From Alkalisalibacterium limincola (GTDB taxonomy: Bacteria > Pseudomonadota > Gammaproteobacteria > Xanthomonadales > Xanthomonadaceae), in assembly GCF_008017755.1 (NCBI RefSeq), contig NZ_VRTS01000008.1, forward strand, positions 62,001 through 126,000: a stretch of DNA of 64,000 nucleotides, given 5' to 3'. The translations under genes were made by a program, and so were the position numbers. Each line of letters opens with the position of its first letter. Position 1 is the stretch's first letter. This document shows, in pieces, positions 42,713 through 54,646 of this stretch. Below the pieces are notes generated by a model. It had not been told where the DNA came from, ran no database searches, and saw nothing but the letters and a program-made list of their open reading frames with translations.

Positions 42713-44122
42713 ATGAGTTACGAGCACGTTGAAAAGCTGATCAAGGACCACGACGTCGAGTTCATCGACCTGCGTTTCATCGACATGCGTGGCATCCACC
42801 AGCACGTGAGCTACCCGGTCAGCATCTTCGAACCCGGCCTGTTCGAGGACGGCAAGATGTTCGACGGCTCCTCGATCTCCGGCTGGAAGGGCATCAACGA
42901 CTCCGACATGGTGCTGATGCCGGATCCGTCCACCGCCATCCTCGACCCGTTCTACGCCGACCCGACCCTGGTCATGATCTGCGACGTGCTCGATCCGGCC
43001 ACGATGCAGGCCTATGGTCGCTGCCCGCGCTCGGTCGCGCGTCGCGCGGAGGCGTTCCTGAAGTCGTCGGGCATCGCCGAGCAGGCCTTCTTCGGGCCGG
43101 AGCCCGAGTTCTTCGTGTTCGATTCGGTGCGCTGGGCCAACGACATGGGCAAGGCCTTCTTCGAGATCAACTCCGAGGAAGCGGCCTGGTCGACCAGCGA
43201 AAAGTACGGCGGCGCGAATGCCGGCTACCGCCCGGGCGTCAAGGGCGGCTACTTCCCCGTGCCGCCGACCGACTCGCTGCAGGACCTGCGCGCGGAGATG
43301 TGCAAGACGCTCGCCCTGGTCGGCCAGGAGGTCGAGATCCACCACCACGAGGTCGCGAACGCGGGCCAGTGCGAGATCGGCGTGAAGTTCAACTCGCTGG
43401 TGAAGAAGGCCGACGAGCTGCAGTGGCTCAAGTACATCGTGCACAACGTCGCGTTCCGCAATGGCAAGACCGCGACCTTCATGCCCAAGCCGCTGGTCGG
43501 TGACAACGGGTCGGGCATGCACGTGCACCAGTCGCTGGCCAAGGGCGGCAACAACCTGTTCACCGGTGACGAGTACGGTGGCCTGAGCCAGACCGCGCTG
43601 TGGTACATCGGCGGCATCTTCAAGCACGCCCACGCCATCAACGCGTTCTCCAACGCCTCCACCAACAGCTACAAGCGGCTGGTGCCGGGCTTCGAGGCGC
43701 CGGTCATGCTGGCCTACTCCGCGCGCAACCGCTCGGCCAGCTGCCGCATCCCCTATGTGTCCAACCCGAAGGCGCGACGCGTGGAGATGCGCTTCCCGGA
43801 TCCGATGCAGTCGGGCTACCTGACCTTCACCGCGCTGCTGATGGCCGGCCTGGACGGCATCAAGAACAAGATCGATCCGGGCGAGGCGATGGACAAGAAC
43901 CTCTACGACCTGCCGCCGGAAGAAGCCAAGGGCGTGCCCACCGTGTGCCATTCGCTGGACATGGCCCTGGACGCGCTCGACCGCGACCGTGATTTCCTCA
44001 AGGCCGGCGGCGTGATGAGCGACGACTTCATCGACGCCTACATCGAACTGAAGATGGCCGAGGTCAGCAAGTTCCGCGCCGCGGTGCACCCGCTCGAGTT
44101 CCAGATGTACTACGCGAACTGA
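42713..44122 (+). CDS. glnA: Glutamine synthetase type I
   Basis: A 469-residue GSI-beta subunit that condenses glutamate and ammonia using ATP, working as a dodecamer in the cytoplasm. Motifs are intact: FDGSSISGW near the N-terminus, the metal/ATP residues in [35 protein letters not shown] and NRSASCRIP. The adenylylation Tyr398 sits in NLYDLPPEE, so regulation by GlnE is expected. Start 42713 follows a GGAG site. Upstream lie a sigma-54 promoter and two NtrC sites, and ntrB-ntrC follow, the classical nitrogen-regulated arrangement. This is one of the few long genes here without any reading-frame break. Confidence 0.97.
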   Translation: MSYEHVEKLIKDHDVEFIDLRFIDMRGIHQHVSYPVSIFEPGLFEDGKMFDGSSISGWKGINDSDMVLMPDPSTAILDPFYADPTLVMICDVLDPATMQAYGRCPRSVARRAEAFLKSSGIAEQAFFGPEPEFFVFDSVRWANDMGKAFFEINSEEAAWSTSEKYGGANAGYRPGVKGGYFPVPPTDSLQDLRAEMCKTLALVGQEVEIHHHEVANAGQCEIGVKFNSLVKKADELQWLKYIVHNVAFRNGKTATFMPKPLVGDNGSGMHVHQSLAKGGNNLFTGDEYGGLSQTALWYIGGIFKHAHAINAFSNASTNSYKRLVPGFEAPVMLAYSARNRSASCRIPYVSNPKARRVEMRFPDPMQSGYLTFTALLMAGLDGIKNKIDPGEAMDKNLYDLPPEEAKGVPTVCHSLDMALDALDRDRDFLKAGGVMSDDFIDAYIELKMAEVSKFRAAVHPLEFQMYYAN

Positions 44123-44189
44123 TCCACCCGCGGTCCGGTCCCGGGGTGCGCTTGCGCGCCCCGGTGACCCGCCCGGGCCCGCCCCCGAC

Positions 44190-44206
44190 TGCACTACAAT
44201 GGTGCA
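44190..44206 (+). promoter_or_regulatory. NtrC site overlapping a TACAAT -10 box at the start of ntrB
   Basis: TGCACTACAATGGTGCA fits TGCACC-N5-GGTGCA with one mismatch and ends immediately before the ntrB ATG at 44207. It contains a TACAAT -10-like hexamer (44195-44200) in its centre. Bound NtrC would cover a sigma-70-type promoter, implying negative autoregulation of ntrBC. No convincing -35 box is visible. Confidence 0.68.
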
Positions 44207-45293
44207 ATGAATCCGTCCCCGAGCCTCGAGTCCCTGGCCACGCCACTGCTGTGGCTGGCCGACGACGAGCGCGTCGCCGGCTGCAACCCGGCCGCGGCAC
44301 GCTGGCTGGGCATGAGTGCACGCCGCCTGGTCGGCATGCCGCTGGCCGAGCTCGATGGCGAGCACGGGCGGGTGGCGGCGCTGATGGCGCGGGTGGCCGA
44401 CGGGGCCGAACCACTTCGCGTGCGCCGCGCCTGCGTGCGCGGCGGCGACGGATCCGAGCGCTTCGCCGACCTGTGGCTGCTGCGCGAGGGCGACCGGGTG
44501 CAGGTCGAGGTCCATCCCGCCGACGAATTCCCCGGGGAGGACCCGGCCACGCTGCTGCCGGCGGCTCTGTCGGCGGCACTCAAGGGCCTGGCGCACGAGG
44601 TGCGCAATCCGCTCGCCGGCATCAAGGGGGCGGCCCAGCTGCTGGCCCGGCGCGCCCAGGCGCGTGGCGACGAGGGTGACGACCACCAGCTCATCGGCCT
44701 GATCAGTGCCGAGGTCGAGCGCCTGGCCGCGCTGGTCGAGCGCCTGCTCAACCCACAGGCCCCCAACCCGCTGCAGCCCACCAACATCCACGCCGTGCTC
44801 GAACGCGTGCGCCAGCTGGCCGACGCCGAGGCCGGCTGGGCGATCCGGCTGGAGCGCGACTACGACCCGAGCCTGCCGGAGTTCGACGCCGACCCCGACC
44901 GGCTGGTCCAGGCGCTGTGGAACCTGGTGCACAACGCGCTGGAGTCCGGCGCCGGCAGCGTGACCCTGCGCACCCGGGCGGAGCGCAATGTCCTGATCGG
45001 CGACACCACCCACCGGCTGGCGCTGCGCGTGGAGATCATCGACGACGGGCGCGGCGTGCCGGAATCGCTGGCCGAACGGATCTTCCTGCCGCTGGTGACC
45101 GGTCGTGCCGAGGGCACCGGCCTGGGCCTGCCGCTGGCCCAGCAGGTGGCGCGCGAGCATGGTGGCAGCCTGGGCTACCGTTCGCGCCCCGGGCATACCG
45201 TGTTCACGCTGCTGCTGCCGGCACTGGAACCCGCTCCACCGGAACCGGGTTCCGACGAAGCGGCGCCACGCGATGCGGCAGGGGAGGCGGCCC

Positions 45294-45304
<11 letters not shown>
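44207..45304 (+). CDS. glnL: Nitrogen regulation sensor histidine kinase NtrB (GlnL)
   Basis: A cytoplasmic 365-residue kinase/phosphatase. An N-terminal PAS-like domain (LLWLADDERVAGCNPAAARWLG) precedes the H box GLAHEVRNPLAGIKGAAQLL with His130. The ATP-binding motifs are NLVHNALESGAG, DDGRGVPE and GTGLGLPLAQQVAREHGG. Under control of PII it phosphorylates or dephosphorylates NtrC according to glutamine status. The C-terminus is slightly longer than usual, with an acidic, Pro-rich tail. The gene overlaps ntrC by 11 bases. The start codon directly follows an NtrC site, so transcripts from that promoter would be nearly leaderless. Confidence 0.93.
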
Positions 45305-46705
<1,401 letters not shown>

Positions 46706-46775
46706 TCACACCTCGCTCGCCGGCCGGACTGCTAGGATCGGCGGGTACCACCCCGACCACACAAGGAGAATGGTG

Positions 46776-47431
46776 ATGAAGTCGATCCAACTGTGCCTGG
46801 CCGCCGCGATCACGCTGGCGCTGGCTGCCTGCGGCGACGACCGTGCCGACCGCCAGGCCGATGCGCCCGCGCCCGCCCCGGCCCCCGCCACGCAGCCGGC
46901 GGCACCGGCGGCACCCGATGCCGACCATGCCATGCACCACGACGCGACGATGTCCGACCACGACATGGCCGGCATGACGATGGCCGAGGCGGTGCTCTCG
47001 GCAACCGAGGGTCACGATGTCGGCGGCACCTTGCTGTTCGTCCTCGAGGACGGCGGCATCCGCCTGACCGGGTCGGTGACCGGGCTTGAGCCCGGTGGCG
47101 AGCATGGCTTCCACATCCACGAGACCGGCGACTGCTCCGCACCCGACGCCACCAGTGCCGGTGGCCACTTCAATCCCGAGGACCACGAGCACGGCCGCCG
47201 CAGCCAGGGCGAGTTCCACGCCGGCGACATGGACAACCTCGAGGTCGGTGCCAATGGCCTGGCCGAGGTCGACATGCTGCTGACGGGGCTCGAGCTGGGT
47301 ACCGGCGGGCCGCTGGACATCGATGGCAAGGCGGTGATCGTGCACGTGCAGCCCGACGACTACGAGACCCAGCCCACCGGTGATGCCGCGCCCGCGTGGC
47401 CTGCGGCGTCATCGAGATGCACGACCACTGA
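46776..47431 (+). CDS. sodC: Superoxide dismutase [Cu-Zn] lipoprotein (frameshifted)
   Basis: ATG 46776 follows AGGAG and starts a lipoprotein signal with lipobox LAAC. After an Ala/Pro-rich spacer comes a His/Met-rich stretch (AMHHDATMSDHDMAGMTM) that could bind copper. The SodC domain follows: HGFHIHETGDCSAPD, SAGGHFNPEDHEHG, EFHAGDMDNLEV and VIVHVQPDDYETQPTGDA, holding the copper and zinc His residues. The expected C-terminal VACGVIEMHDH, with the second disulfide Cys, is in another frame; one base lost near 47390 restores it, and the stop is at 47429-47431. The enzyme would protect the envelope from superoxide. Its stop overlaps the next ATG by one base. Confidence 0.88.
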
Positions 47432-47895
47432 TGCCCGAGGGGCTGCATGTCCGCGCGGCGTCGCCCGACGACGTCGCGCGGATGGTCGAGTGGGCCTGTG
47501 CGATGGCCTGGGAGACCGAGCGCAAGCGGCTCGACCCGGCCGTGGTCGGCCGCGGCATCCAGGCCGCGCTCGACGAGCCCCGGCGGGGTCGCTACTTCGT
47601 CGCCTGCGAGGGCGACATCCCGGTCGGCACGCTGATGCTCACCTACGAGTGGAGCGACTGGCGCTGCGCGGACTGGTGGTGGATCCAGAGCGTCTACGTC
47701 GACCCCGGGCACCGGCGCCGTGGTGTCTACCGCGCGCTGTACGCGCATGTGCAGGCGCAGGCGCGGGCCGCCGAGGGCGCGTGTGGCCTGCGGCTGTACG
47801 TCGAGAAGGAGAACATCGCCGCCCAGGCCACCTACGCCGCGCTGGGCATGGGGGATGCGGGCTACCTGATGTTCGAGCAGCCGCTGCCGCGCTGA
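47431..47895 (+). CDS. GNAT family N-acetyltransferase
   Basis: A 154-residue GNAT domain. Acetyl-CoA-binding motif A is VYVDPGHRRRGVYRALYAHV (the Q/R-x-x-G-x-G/A pattern as RRRGVY), and motif B is LRLYVEKENIAAQATYAALGM. The N-terminal LHVRAASPDDVARMVEWA is standard. Substrate unknown: amino groups of small molecules or protein termini. The ATG overlaps the sodC stop by one base, suggesting translational coupling with the superoxide dismutase gene. It converges with the unknown gene on the minus strand after nine bases. Confidence 0.87.
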   Translation: MPEGLHVRAASPDDVARMVEWACAMAWETERKRLDPAVVGRGIQAALDEPRRGRYFVACEGDIPVGTLMLTYEWSDWRCADWWWIQSVYVDPGHRRRGVYRALYAHVQAQARAAEGACGLRLYVEKENIAAQATYAALGMGDAGYLMFEQPLPR

Positions 47896-47904
47896 GCGCC
47901 GCCC

Positions 47905-48797
47905 TCAATCACGCAGGACGTCGCGCGGGTCCTTGCCGGCCGGTGCGTGGTCGAAGGTGAGTCGGATGCCGTGCGCCTGAAGCAGTGCCGCGAACTGGCG
48001 CTGGCGCCGGGAAAACTGTTCGAAGGCCTGCGGCAGCTGTGCGGCCTCCACGCCCGCGGGCGCGAATCCCGCTTCCGCCCAGGCATCGATGTCCATCATC
48101 GCCACGCGCACCGCACCGTGGCTGTAGCGCACCAGCGGCTCGGGTGGCGCATCCAGCCAGGCCTCCGAACCCGGAGCCAGCAGGGCCGCCTCGATCACCG
48201 GCCACAGCGGCGCCAGGCCGACGTGCTCGTACTGCATCGCGATCATCGCGCACAGGTCGTGCACGGTCAGGTAGCGGGCGTGCTCGACCTGGGCGGCGAA
48301 GCCCTCCTGGGCGGACAGTGCCGTGTCGGCGTGCGCCATGCCGGTGTCGAGCAGGGTCGACTCCAGCGCTTCGCCGACGGCCTCGACGCTGTCGTGGTCG
48401 CCGGTCAGCACGAACGGCAGCAGCCGCAGCGCACCCCCCCACGTAGTTCTCGTCCGGGGACAGGGCCGCGGGAAGGCGGCCCTCGTGGCTGCCGAACGCG
48501 ATGACCCGGCTGGCGTCGCGGCGACCGGGGGGCGCCGGACACCAGCTCGGCCAGCTCGTCGTGCAGCGGCCAGCCCGGGCGCAGCAGTTCGACCGGGTCG
48601 AAGTGCGCGCCGAGCACGGCGAGATCGAGCGACTGCACCTCCGGGACGAAGCCGGCCAGGTCGCGCGCCACCAGGCCCGCCAGCGCGCTGGCCTCGACCT
48701 GCGGCAGGGCCAGTTGCCCGGCAATCGTGCCGGGGGTGAGCTCCAGCGCGAGTGCGCCTAGGCAGCGGGGTGCGGGGTGGGCTTCGCGCTGGGACAT
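47905..48797 (-). CDS. Protein of unknown function (two frame breaks)
   Basis: I do not recognise a family. ATG 48797 has GGAG eight bases upstream. The reconstructed protein is about 297 residues, soluble, Leu/Ala-rich and mostly helical, with no signal peptide. Segments include LTPGTIAGQLALPQVEASAL, VIAFGSHEGRLPAALSPDEN and FEQFSRRQRQFAALLQAHGI. The N-terminal, middle and C-terminal parts lie in three frames. The breaks fall at a run of six G (about 48525-48530) and a run of seven C (about 48434-48440); removing one base from each joins all parts. It is transcribed divergently from the thiolase gene. Confidence 0.6.
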
Positions 48798-48911
48798 CCT
48801 CGGGGCTCCAATACGCCACGGTTTGGAAGCTCGCGTGGCCGGGTCTACACTGAAGCCATTATGCCGTGTCGGCCATGAGGGCCGGCGCCCAACCACGAGG
48901 TCGATCCACCC

Positions 48912-50188
48912 ATGCGAGCCGTGCGTCCCGTCGCTGTCCTCGGGGGAGTCCGCATCCCCTTCTGCCGCAACAACACCGCCTATGCCGACGTCGCAACCTC
49001 GGCATGTCGATCCGCACGCTGGGTGCGCTGGTCGAGCGCTACGGGCTGCACCGCCAGGTGCTGGGCGAGGTGGCGCTGGGGGCGGTGCTCAAGCACGCCG
49101 CCGACTGGAACCTGGGCCGCGAGGCCACGCTGTCCTCGGGGCTGTCGCCGGCCACGCCCGGACTGACCATGCAGCGCGCCTGCGGCACCAGCCTCGACAC
49201 GGTCATCGCGGTGGCGAACAAGATCGCGCTGGGCCAGATCGAGGCCGGCGTCGGTGGCGGGTCCGACACCACCTCCGACGTGCCGATCGCGGTGTCCAAG
49301 GCCTTCCGTCGCCGCCTGCTCGACGCCAACCGTGCGCGCAGCGGCGGCGAGCGGCTCGGTGCATTCCGCGGCTTCCGCCCGCGCGAACTGGTGCCCGAGT
49401 TCCCCGGTGTCGGCGAACCGCGCACCGGCAAGTCGATGGGCCAGCATTGCGAAATGATGGCCAAGGAGTGGGCGATCGGGCGCCAGGCGCAGGACGAACT
49501 GGCCGCGGCGTCCCACCACAAGGCCGCCGCCGCCTACGAGCGCGGCTTCTACGCCGACCTGGTGATCCCGTTCCGCGGCATGGACCGCGACAACATCCTG
49601 CGTGCCGACACCTCGGCCGAGAAGCTGGCTACGCTCAAGCCGGCCTTCGACCGCCAGTCCGGCCAGGGCACGCTGACCGCCGGCAACTCGACGCCGCTCA
49701 CCGACGGGGCTTCGGCCGCGCTGCTGGCCAGCGAGGACTGGGCCCGCGAGCGTGGCCACGAACCGCTGGCCTGGCTGGTCGATTCACAGGTGGCCGCGGT
49801 CGACTTCGTCCATGGCGAGGGCCTGCTCATGGCGCCGGCCTGGGCGGTGGCGCAGCTGCTGCAACGCAACGGCCTGACCCTGCAGGACTTCGACTTCTAC
49901 GAGATCCACGAGGCGTTCGCCGCGCAGGTGCTGTGCACGCTCAAGGCCTGGGAGTCGGAAAGCTTCTGCCGCGACAAACTCGGCCTCGACGGTGCGCTGG
50001 GCAGCATCGACCGCGAGCGCATGAACGTCGTGGGCTCCTCGCTGGCCCTGGGCCACCCGTTCGCGGCCACCGGTGCGCGGATCATCGCCACCGCGGCGAA
50101 GCTGCTCAAGGAGAAGGGCGGTGGCCGCGCGCTGATCTCGGTGTGCACCGCCGGCGGCATGGGCGTGGCGGCGATCCTGGAGCGCTAG
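48912..50188 (+). CDS. Acetyl-CoA C-acyltransferase (thiolase family, frameshifted)
   Basis: A ~426-residue thiolase. The N-terminal PVAVLGGVRIPFCRNNTAY is followed by the nucleophilic Cys in MQRACGTSLDT, the conserved NSTPLTDGASA, EIHEAFAAQ with the catalytic His, and GHPFAATGAR with the second Cys in CTAGGMG. The spacing between the two halves resembles FadI-type thiolases, so beta-oxidation or acetoacetyl-CoA metabolism is likely. The frame breaks at about 48999: GACGTCGCAACCTC should probably read GACGTCGGCAACCTC, giving DVGNLGMSIRTLG. No partner fadB- or fadJ-like gene is adjacent. The upstream neighbour is divergent. Confidence 0.88.
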
Positions 50189-50192
50189 CGGT

Positions 50193-50540
50193 TCAGGTCT
50201 TCGCCGGCGGGGGCGGCGGTCCGTCGACATCGAGCCCGTCGAAGGCCTCCACGCCGAACTCCGCGGCCTTCTCCTCCATCGAGCGGTGCCGGTTGAGCAC
50301 CGTCTCCGGCCGCAGCCGCTCGACCCGCTCCAGGTGCAGGAAGTAGCGCCGGTTGTCCTCGGTCGCGTAGAGCTCCACGAAGTGGTAGCCGTTCTCGCAC
50401 AGGTGCGCCGACAACGGCTGCAGCCGCTCGGAGTCGGTGTCGGTGAAGTAGTAGCCCCAGGTCAGCGGGCCATCGACGTTCCATTCACTGTCCGCACGCA
50501 GGTCGTCGAACAGGGTCTTGATGTCTTCGATTGTGATCAT
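50193..50540 (-). CDS. rraB: Ribonuclease E inhibitor RraB family
   Basis: The 115-residue acidic protein matches the RraB family: a start ITIEDIKTLFDDLRAD, the WGYYFTD motif, GYHFVELYATEDNRRYFLHL and an RVERLRPETV helix. RraB binds RNase E and modulates its action on selected mRNAs in E. coli. The C-terminal tail is Pro-rich (GPPPPPAKT). It lies 28 bases upstream of hemY on the same strand in the reading direction, and follows the thiolase gene convergently by only four bases. A role in adjusting RNA decay in this organism is by family inference. Confidence 0.82.
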   Translation of the reverse strand: MITIEDIKTLFDDLRADSEWNVDGPLTWGYYFTDTDSERLQPLSAHLCENGYHFVELYATEDNRRYFLHLERVERLRPETVLNRHRSMEEKAAEFGVEAFDGLDVDGPPPPPAKT

Positions 50541-50568
50541 TGGAGGCTTCCGGTCTCCAGCGGGGGGG

Positions 50569-51839
50569 TCAGGGCAGGGGCAGGCGGGGCAGGCCGTGTT
50601 CGTCGCGTTCCTCGGCCACGGCCTCGTCGAGGATCTTCTGGCGCAGGCCGCGCCCTGGCAACTCCATCACCGCTTCGGCGCGGGCCACCCGCAGGGCGTT
50701 GGCGTAGCTGATACGTGAACGCGCGTCGTCACCCTGGGCGGCCAGCACATGGCCAAGCGCTTCCCAGGCCTCGCTGCCCGCGCCCTGCGCGATGGCGCGA
50801 TGCAGGTAGTCCTCGGCCTTGCCCCACAGCGACTGGTTGCGGCACAGCCGGCCCAGCGTCACCAGCAGGGCCGGACTGGACGGATGGGCTTCCAGCCACG
50901 CCTCGGCCAGGGCCAGGCGCCGGTCCTCGCGCGGTGCCGGCAGCAGGCCGAACAACAGCACGATGTCTTCCGACCATGACGCGCCGATCGCTTCGCGCAC
51001 CGCATCCAGCGCGGCGTCCTCCAGGCCCAGCGCCGCGGCGCGGTGGGCATAGGCGGTGACGATCACCGGTTGCTGCCGCAGCGGGCCGGACAGCGACGAC
51101 CACTGCTCGCGCAGGGCCACGCTGTCGCTGGCCGTGGCCAGCGCGGCGGCGTGCAGTCGGGCCTCCAGTCGCGGCAACTCCTGCGCGGTGGCGCCTTCGC
51201 CGCGCGGATCGACGGCAGCATCGCGACGGCTTCGGCCGGGCGCTGCAGCGCCAGCAGCAGTTCCGCGCGCAGTCGCAGTGCGCGGGGTGGCAGCGTGCCG
51301 CGGGCCTGTGCGGCGTCCAGGCGTTGCAGGGCGTGGGCCGGGTCGCCCTGGGCGAAGGCGCGGTCGGCCGCCGCCAGATCGACCGCGCTGCGTTCGGCGG
51401 GCTTGAGTGGCGAGGCGTCGAGTTCGGCCAGGCGCGCGTCGGCGCCGGTGGCATCCCCGCGACCGTCCGCCGCGCGCGAGGCGCCGATCAGCGCAGGCAC
51501 CCGCAGGCGCGGCTGGTCGGCGACCCGCCGCAGCAGGGTCTCCGCACGCACCCAGCGGCCTTCGTGCAACGCCAGCAGCCCATCCACCAGGCGGCTGCGG
51601 GTGAGCCGATGGCGGTGACGGCGCCAGGCGCGCAGCGGCATCAGCAGGGCCTTGGCCACCAGCCACAGCGCCAGCACGGCCAGGCCCAGCAGCAGCATTC
51701 CGTACGGCACGCTGGTCTCGATGTCCCAGCCGCGGTAGCGGATGAACACCTGGCCGGGATCGGCCACCGCGAGCGCCCAGGCCAGCGCGCCCGCCAGGCT
51801 GAGCACCAGCAGCACCAGCAGGGAATGGAACAACTTCAT
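50569..51839 (-). CDS. hemY: HemY-like TPR membrane protein (heme biosynthesis-associated, frameshifted)
   Basis: A ~423-residue inner-membrane protein. The N-terminal segment [20 protein letters not shown] and a second helix (YGMLLLGLAVLALWLVAKAL) anchor a long TPR region facing the periplasm or cytoplasm. The family-specific GWDIETSVPYGML lies between them. The protein is linked to porphyrin metabolism by its constant place in hem operons; it is not protoporphyrinogen oxidase. The frame breaks near 51193, between LPSIRAA and the following QELPRLEARLHAAALA; one lost base joins them. It overlaps the hemX stop by four bases. Confidence 0.84.
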
Positions 51840-52908
51840 CCGGCCGCGCCTCCGGCACCCGCGCCGCTGCGTGCCGCGCGCAGCGCCCGCAGTTGCTCCA
51901 GCGTGGTGCCGAGCACCGGCAGTTCCAGCGACAGCGGGCGCTCGGCCAGGCGTTGCAGCGCGTCGCGGCGCTCACGCAGCGCCGAATTCTCCACGTACAG
52001 GCGCGGCAGCCAGGCATCGATGCGGTCGACCGCCGCGGCGAACGCGGCGTGGTCGCGGCGCTCCGCGGCACCCCGCGCCAGCGCGAGCTCCATCTGCAGC
52101 ACCGTCGCACCCAGCTGGCGATGCTGCGGCGGCAGGAACACCTCGGCGTCGCTTCGCCGCACGTGCACCAGCTGCCCGAACAGGCGGGCCGCGCCGCTGC
52201 GCGCCTCGGGCGTATCGCCGGGCTCGGGCGCTCGCCATCATGGCGCGGGCGCAAACCGGCCAGGCCGGCCTCGAAGGCGTCCAGGCCACCCAGGGCGAGG
52301 TCGCGCGGATCTTCGTCGAGCGCGCGCAGGGCGCCGAGCTCCTGGCCCAGGCTCTGGCGCAGGCTGATGTAGGCCGGGTCGTCGAGGCCGCCCAGCAGCT
52401 GGTTGGCCAGCACGTAGGCGCGCAGCGCGCCGGTGCGGTCGTTGGCCAGTTGCAGCCGTTGCTGGCCCATGTGCAGCAACAGTTCCACTTCGTCCAGGCG
52501 CAGCGGCACATCCACGCGCGGCGCACTGTCGTTGATCTGTGCGACCGACTGCTCGAGCAGCGCCGCGCGCTCGCCCATGCCGAGCACTTCCTCGCGCAGC
52601 ACCCGCTGGTTCGAGGCGTTGTCGCCGATGCGGCGCTCCACCTGGCGCAGGGCCTGGCGTGCCGCCTCCAGTTCGGTTTCCAGCGCGGACAGGCGCTGCT
52701 CGACCGGGTCGACCTCGGCCACGGTGTCGGCCGGGGCGATGAAGTACTCCTGCAGCCGTGGAGAGAGCTGCCAGGCTGCCACCGCCACCGCGGCGAGCAC
52801 GAGCAGCACGAACACGAGGCCGCCGATGCGGCGTGGCTTCCGGGCCGGGCGGGCCGGGGAAGCGGAGGGCCCCGGCTCCGGGGTGGATTCGCTGGGCTGG
52901 TCTGACAT
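51836..52908 (-). CDS. hemX: HemX, uroporphyrinogen-III C-methyltransferase family (frameshifted)
   Basis: A ~357-residue protein with a Pro-rich cytoplasmic N-terminus, one membrane segment (GGLVFVLLVLAAVAVAAW) and a long periplasmic coiled coil (VDPVEQRLSALETELEAARQ). A helical domain follows, including RLDEVELLLHMGQQRLQLA, and ends AALRARR-like near the stop. Despite the database name no SAM-binding motif is visible, so methyltransferase activity is doubtful. The frame breaks near 52230; a single missing base joins the two parts. It overlaps hemY by four bases and follows hemD by ten bases, the usual hemD-hemX-hemY order. Confidence 0.85.
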
Positions 52909-52918
52909 GCTGCGAATG

Positions 52919-53693
52919 CTACCCGAAGCCCCGGTCCACGGCATGCGCGGCCGCGGCGAGCAGGTCGGCGGGCTGCGCGCTGGCCGCGCGCGAGACGCGG
53001 GCGAAGCCGGCTTCGCGCACCAGCACCTCCAGCCGTTCGCTGGACACGACCACCGGCCCGGCGGCCAGGCGCAGGGCCAGCGCGGCCGGCACCTGGTCGA
53101 GGAAGGCCGCCAGCGCCTCGCCGCTGGTGACCAGCAGCACGCAGGGCGTGGCCAGGCGCTGCAGGGCGGCGAACCGGCTGCGCCGGATGTCGACGCGCTC
53201 GCGCCGATACACGTCCGCGCGCACCACCCGGGCACCGCGATCGCGCAGGACCGCCTCGATGAGGCCGCGGCCCCCCCGGCGCGGTCACCAGGCCCACGTC
53301 GAGGCCGGCCACCGCAGTGAGCGCCGGCAGGTCGAGCAGGCCTTCGGCGTGCATGCGCGTGGGCGAGAGCACCGTGTCCACGCCGGCGTGCTGCAGGGCG
53401 CGGGCGGTGCCGGCACCCACCGCCAGCCAGTCCTGGCCTGCGCCGGTCCCGAGGCGGCCGTGGGCCTGCACCGCGAAGCGCACCGCGGCCGGACTGGTGA
53501 ACACCACGCGCGGGCAGGCCAGTGCCGCGTCGAGTCCCGGGCTGGCCACGGCCTGCAGGCGCAGGGGCGAGCAGGCGAACACGGCCGCGCCGCAGGCGCG
53601 GGCCTGGCGGCGCAGCGGGAGGTGTTCACCCTGGGGACGCAGCGAGATCACGTACCATTCGGGGAGCTGCTGTGGCATGGCGTGCGCATCCAT
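52919..53693 (-). CDS. hemD: Uroporphyrinogen-III synthase (frameshifted)
   Basis: A ~258-residue two-domain enzyme that closes hydroxymethylbilane with inversion of ring D, a step needed for heme and siroheme. The N-terminal WYVISLRPQGEHLPLRRQA, the FTSPAAVRFAV and VGAGTARAL patterns, and the second-domain VLLVTSGEAL are typical of this poorly conserved family. The frame breaks at about 53270 in a run of seven C on the plus strand. With six, the protein continues APGGRGLIEAV and joins ADVYRRERVDI. ATG 53693 or 53678 could be the start; only 35 bases separate it from the divergent thioesterase gene. No hemC lies upstream. Confidence 0.83.
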
Positions 53694-53728
53694 GCCGGCA
53701 GCTTGTCACAGCCGATTCGAGACTTGCC

Positions 53729-54195
53729 ATGACCGATGCCGCGCTCAGCGCGCTTGCCCGCCACTACGACGCCATGCCCCCGGTACATGCCATGGGCGTG
53801 CAGGTGCTGGATTTCGACGGCGAGGTGCTGCGCCTGCGTGCGCCGCTGGCGGCCAACGTCAACGACAAGGCCTGCGCGTTCGGCGGCAGCCTGTGTGGCC
53901 TCATGACCCTGGCCGGCTGGGGCCTGGCGACGTTGCGCATGGGCCGCGCCGGGCACGCGCCGGACGTCTTCGTGGCCGACAGCGAGGTGCGCTACCTGGC
54001 GCCGCTGTACGACGACCTGGTGGCCGAGGCACGCCTGGCGCAGGGCCAGTCCTGGGACGAGGTGGTCGCGACGTTCGCCGAGCGCGGGCGCGCCCGGGTG
54101 TCGCTGGAGGCCTGCGTGCGCCTGCCCGACGGCGGCCCCGCCTGCACCCTGGTCGGCCGCTACGCGATCATGACCCCGCGCGCCGCGCCGCGTGA
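53729..54195 (+). CDS. Hotdog-fold thioesterase (YiiD C-terminal-like)
   Basis: A single hotdog domain of about 155 residues: ALARHYDAMPPVHAMGVQVL at the start, the CAFGGSLCGLMTLAGWGL helix with conserved Gly/Ser and VADSEVRYLAPLYDDLVAEA in the central strands. These match the thioesterase domain found at the C-terminus of YiiD. The substrate is unknown; acyl-CoA or acyl-ACP is likely. The frame stays open well past the expected end, into the next gene. A stop at 54193-54195 in the neighbouring frame gives a normal length, so a base is probably missing in the GCGC-rich tract near 54180. It is divergent from hemD. Confidence 0.76.
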
Positions 54196-54233
54196 AGGTG
54201 GCGCCCGCCGCCGGCATGGGCAAGAATCCGGGC

Positions 54234-54646
54234 ATGACCAGATCCCTCCTGCGCCTTTTCCTCGCCGCGGCCGTCGTGCTGCTGGTCGCCTGTGCCGGCA
54301 ACCCGCGCGCGCCGACGCCCGACGACACCTTCTACAACTACGCCGGCACGCTGCGCTGGAGCGGTTTCGAGCAGGCGCTGGACTTCGTCGACCCGCTGCA
54401 TCGCGAGGCCTCGCCGCCCACCGCGCTGGAGCTGGAGCGCTACCGCCAGGTGGACGTGAAGGGCTATCAGGTCCAGCGCGCCACCGCGATTTCCGCCGAG
54501 CGCATCCAGCGCGAGTCGAGATCAGCCTGGTCAACCGCCACACCCAGCGCGAGCGCACGCTGCGCCATACCGAGATCTGGCGCCTGGACCCCGAAGCCAG
54601 GCGCTGGTGGCTGGTCAACGGCCTGCCCGACATCACCGCCGACTGA
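54234..54646 (+). CDS. Small lipoprotein of unknown function (frameshifted)
   Basis: ATG 54234 starts a lipoprotein signal with lipobox LVAC (RSLLRLFLAAAVVLLVAC). The mature part, about 115 residues, includes FYNYAGTLRWSGFEQALDFV, LELERYRQVDVKGYQVQRA and the end DPEARRWWLVNGLPDITAD. This spacing of strands and helices resembles small NTF2-like or SnoaL-type envelope proteins, but I do not recognise the family. The frame changes near 54515, between AERIQRE and VEISLVNRHTQRE; one lost base joins them. It probably shares a transcript with the thioesterase upstream. Confidence 0.66.
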
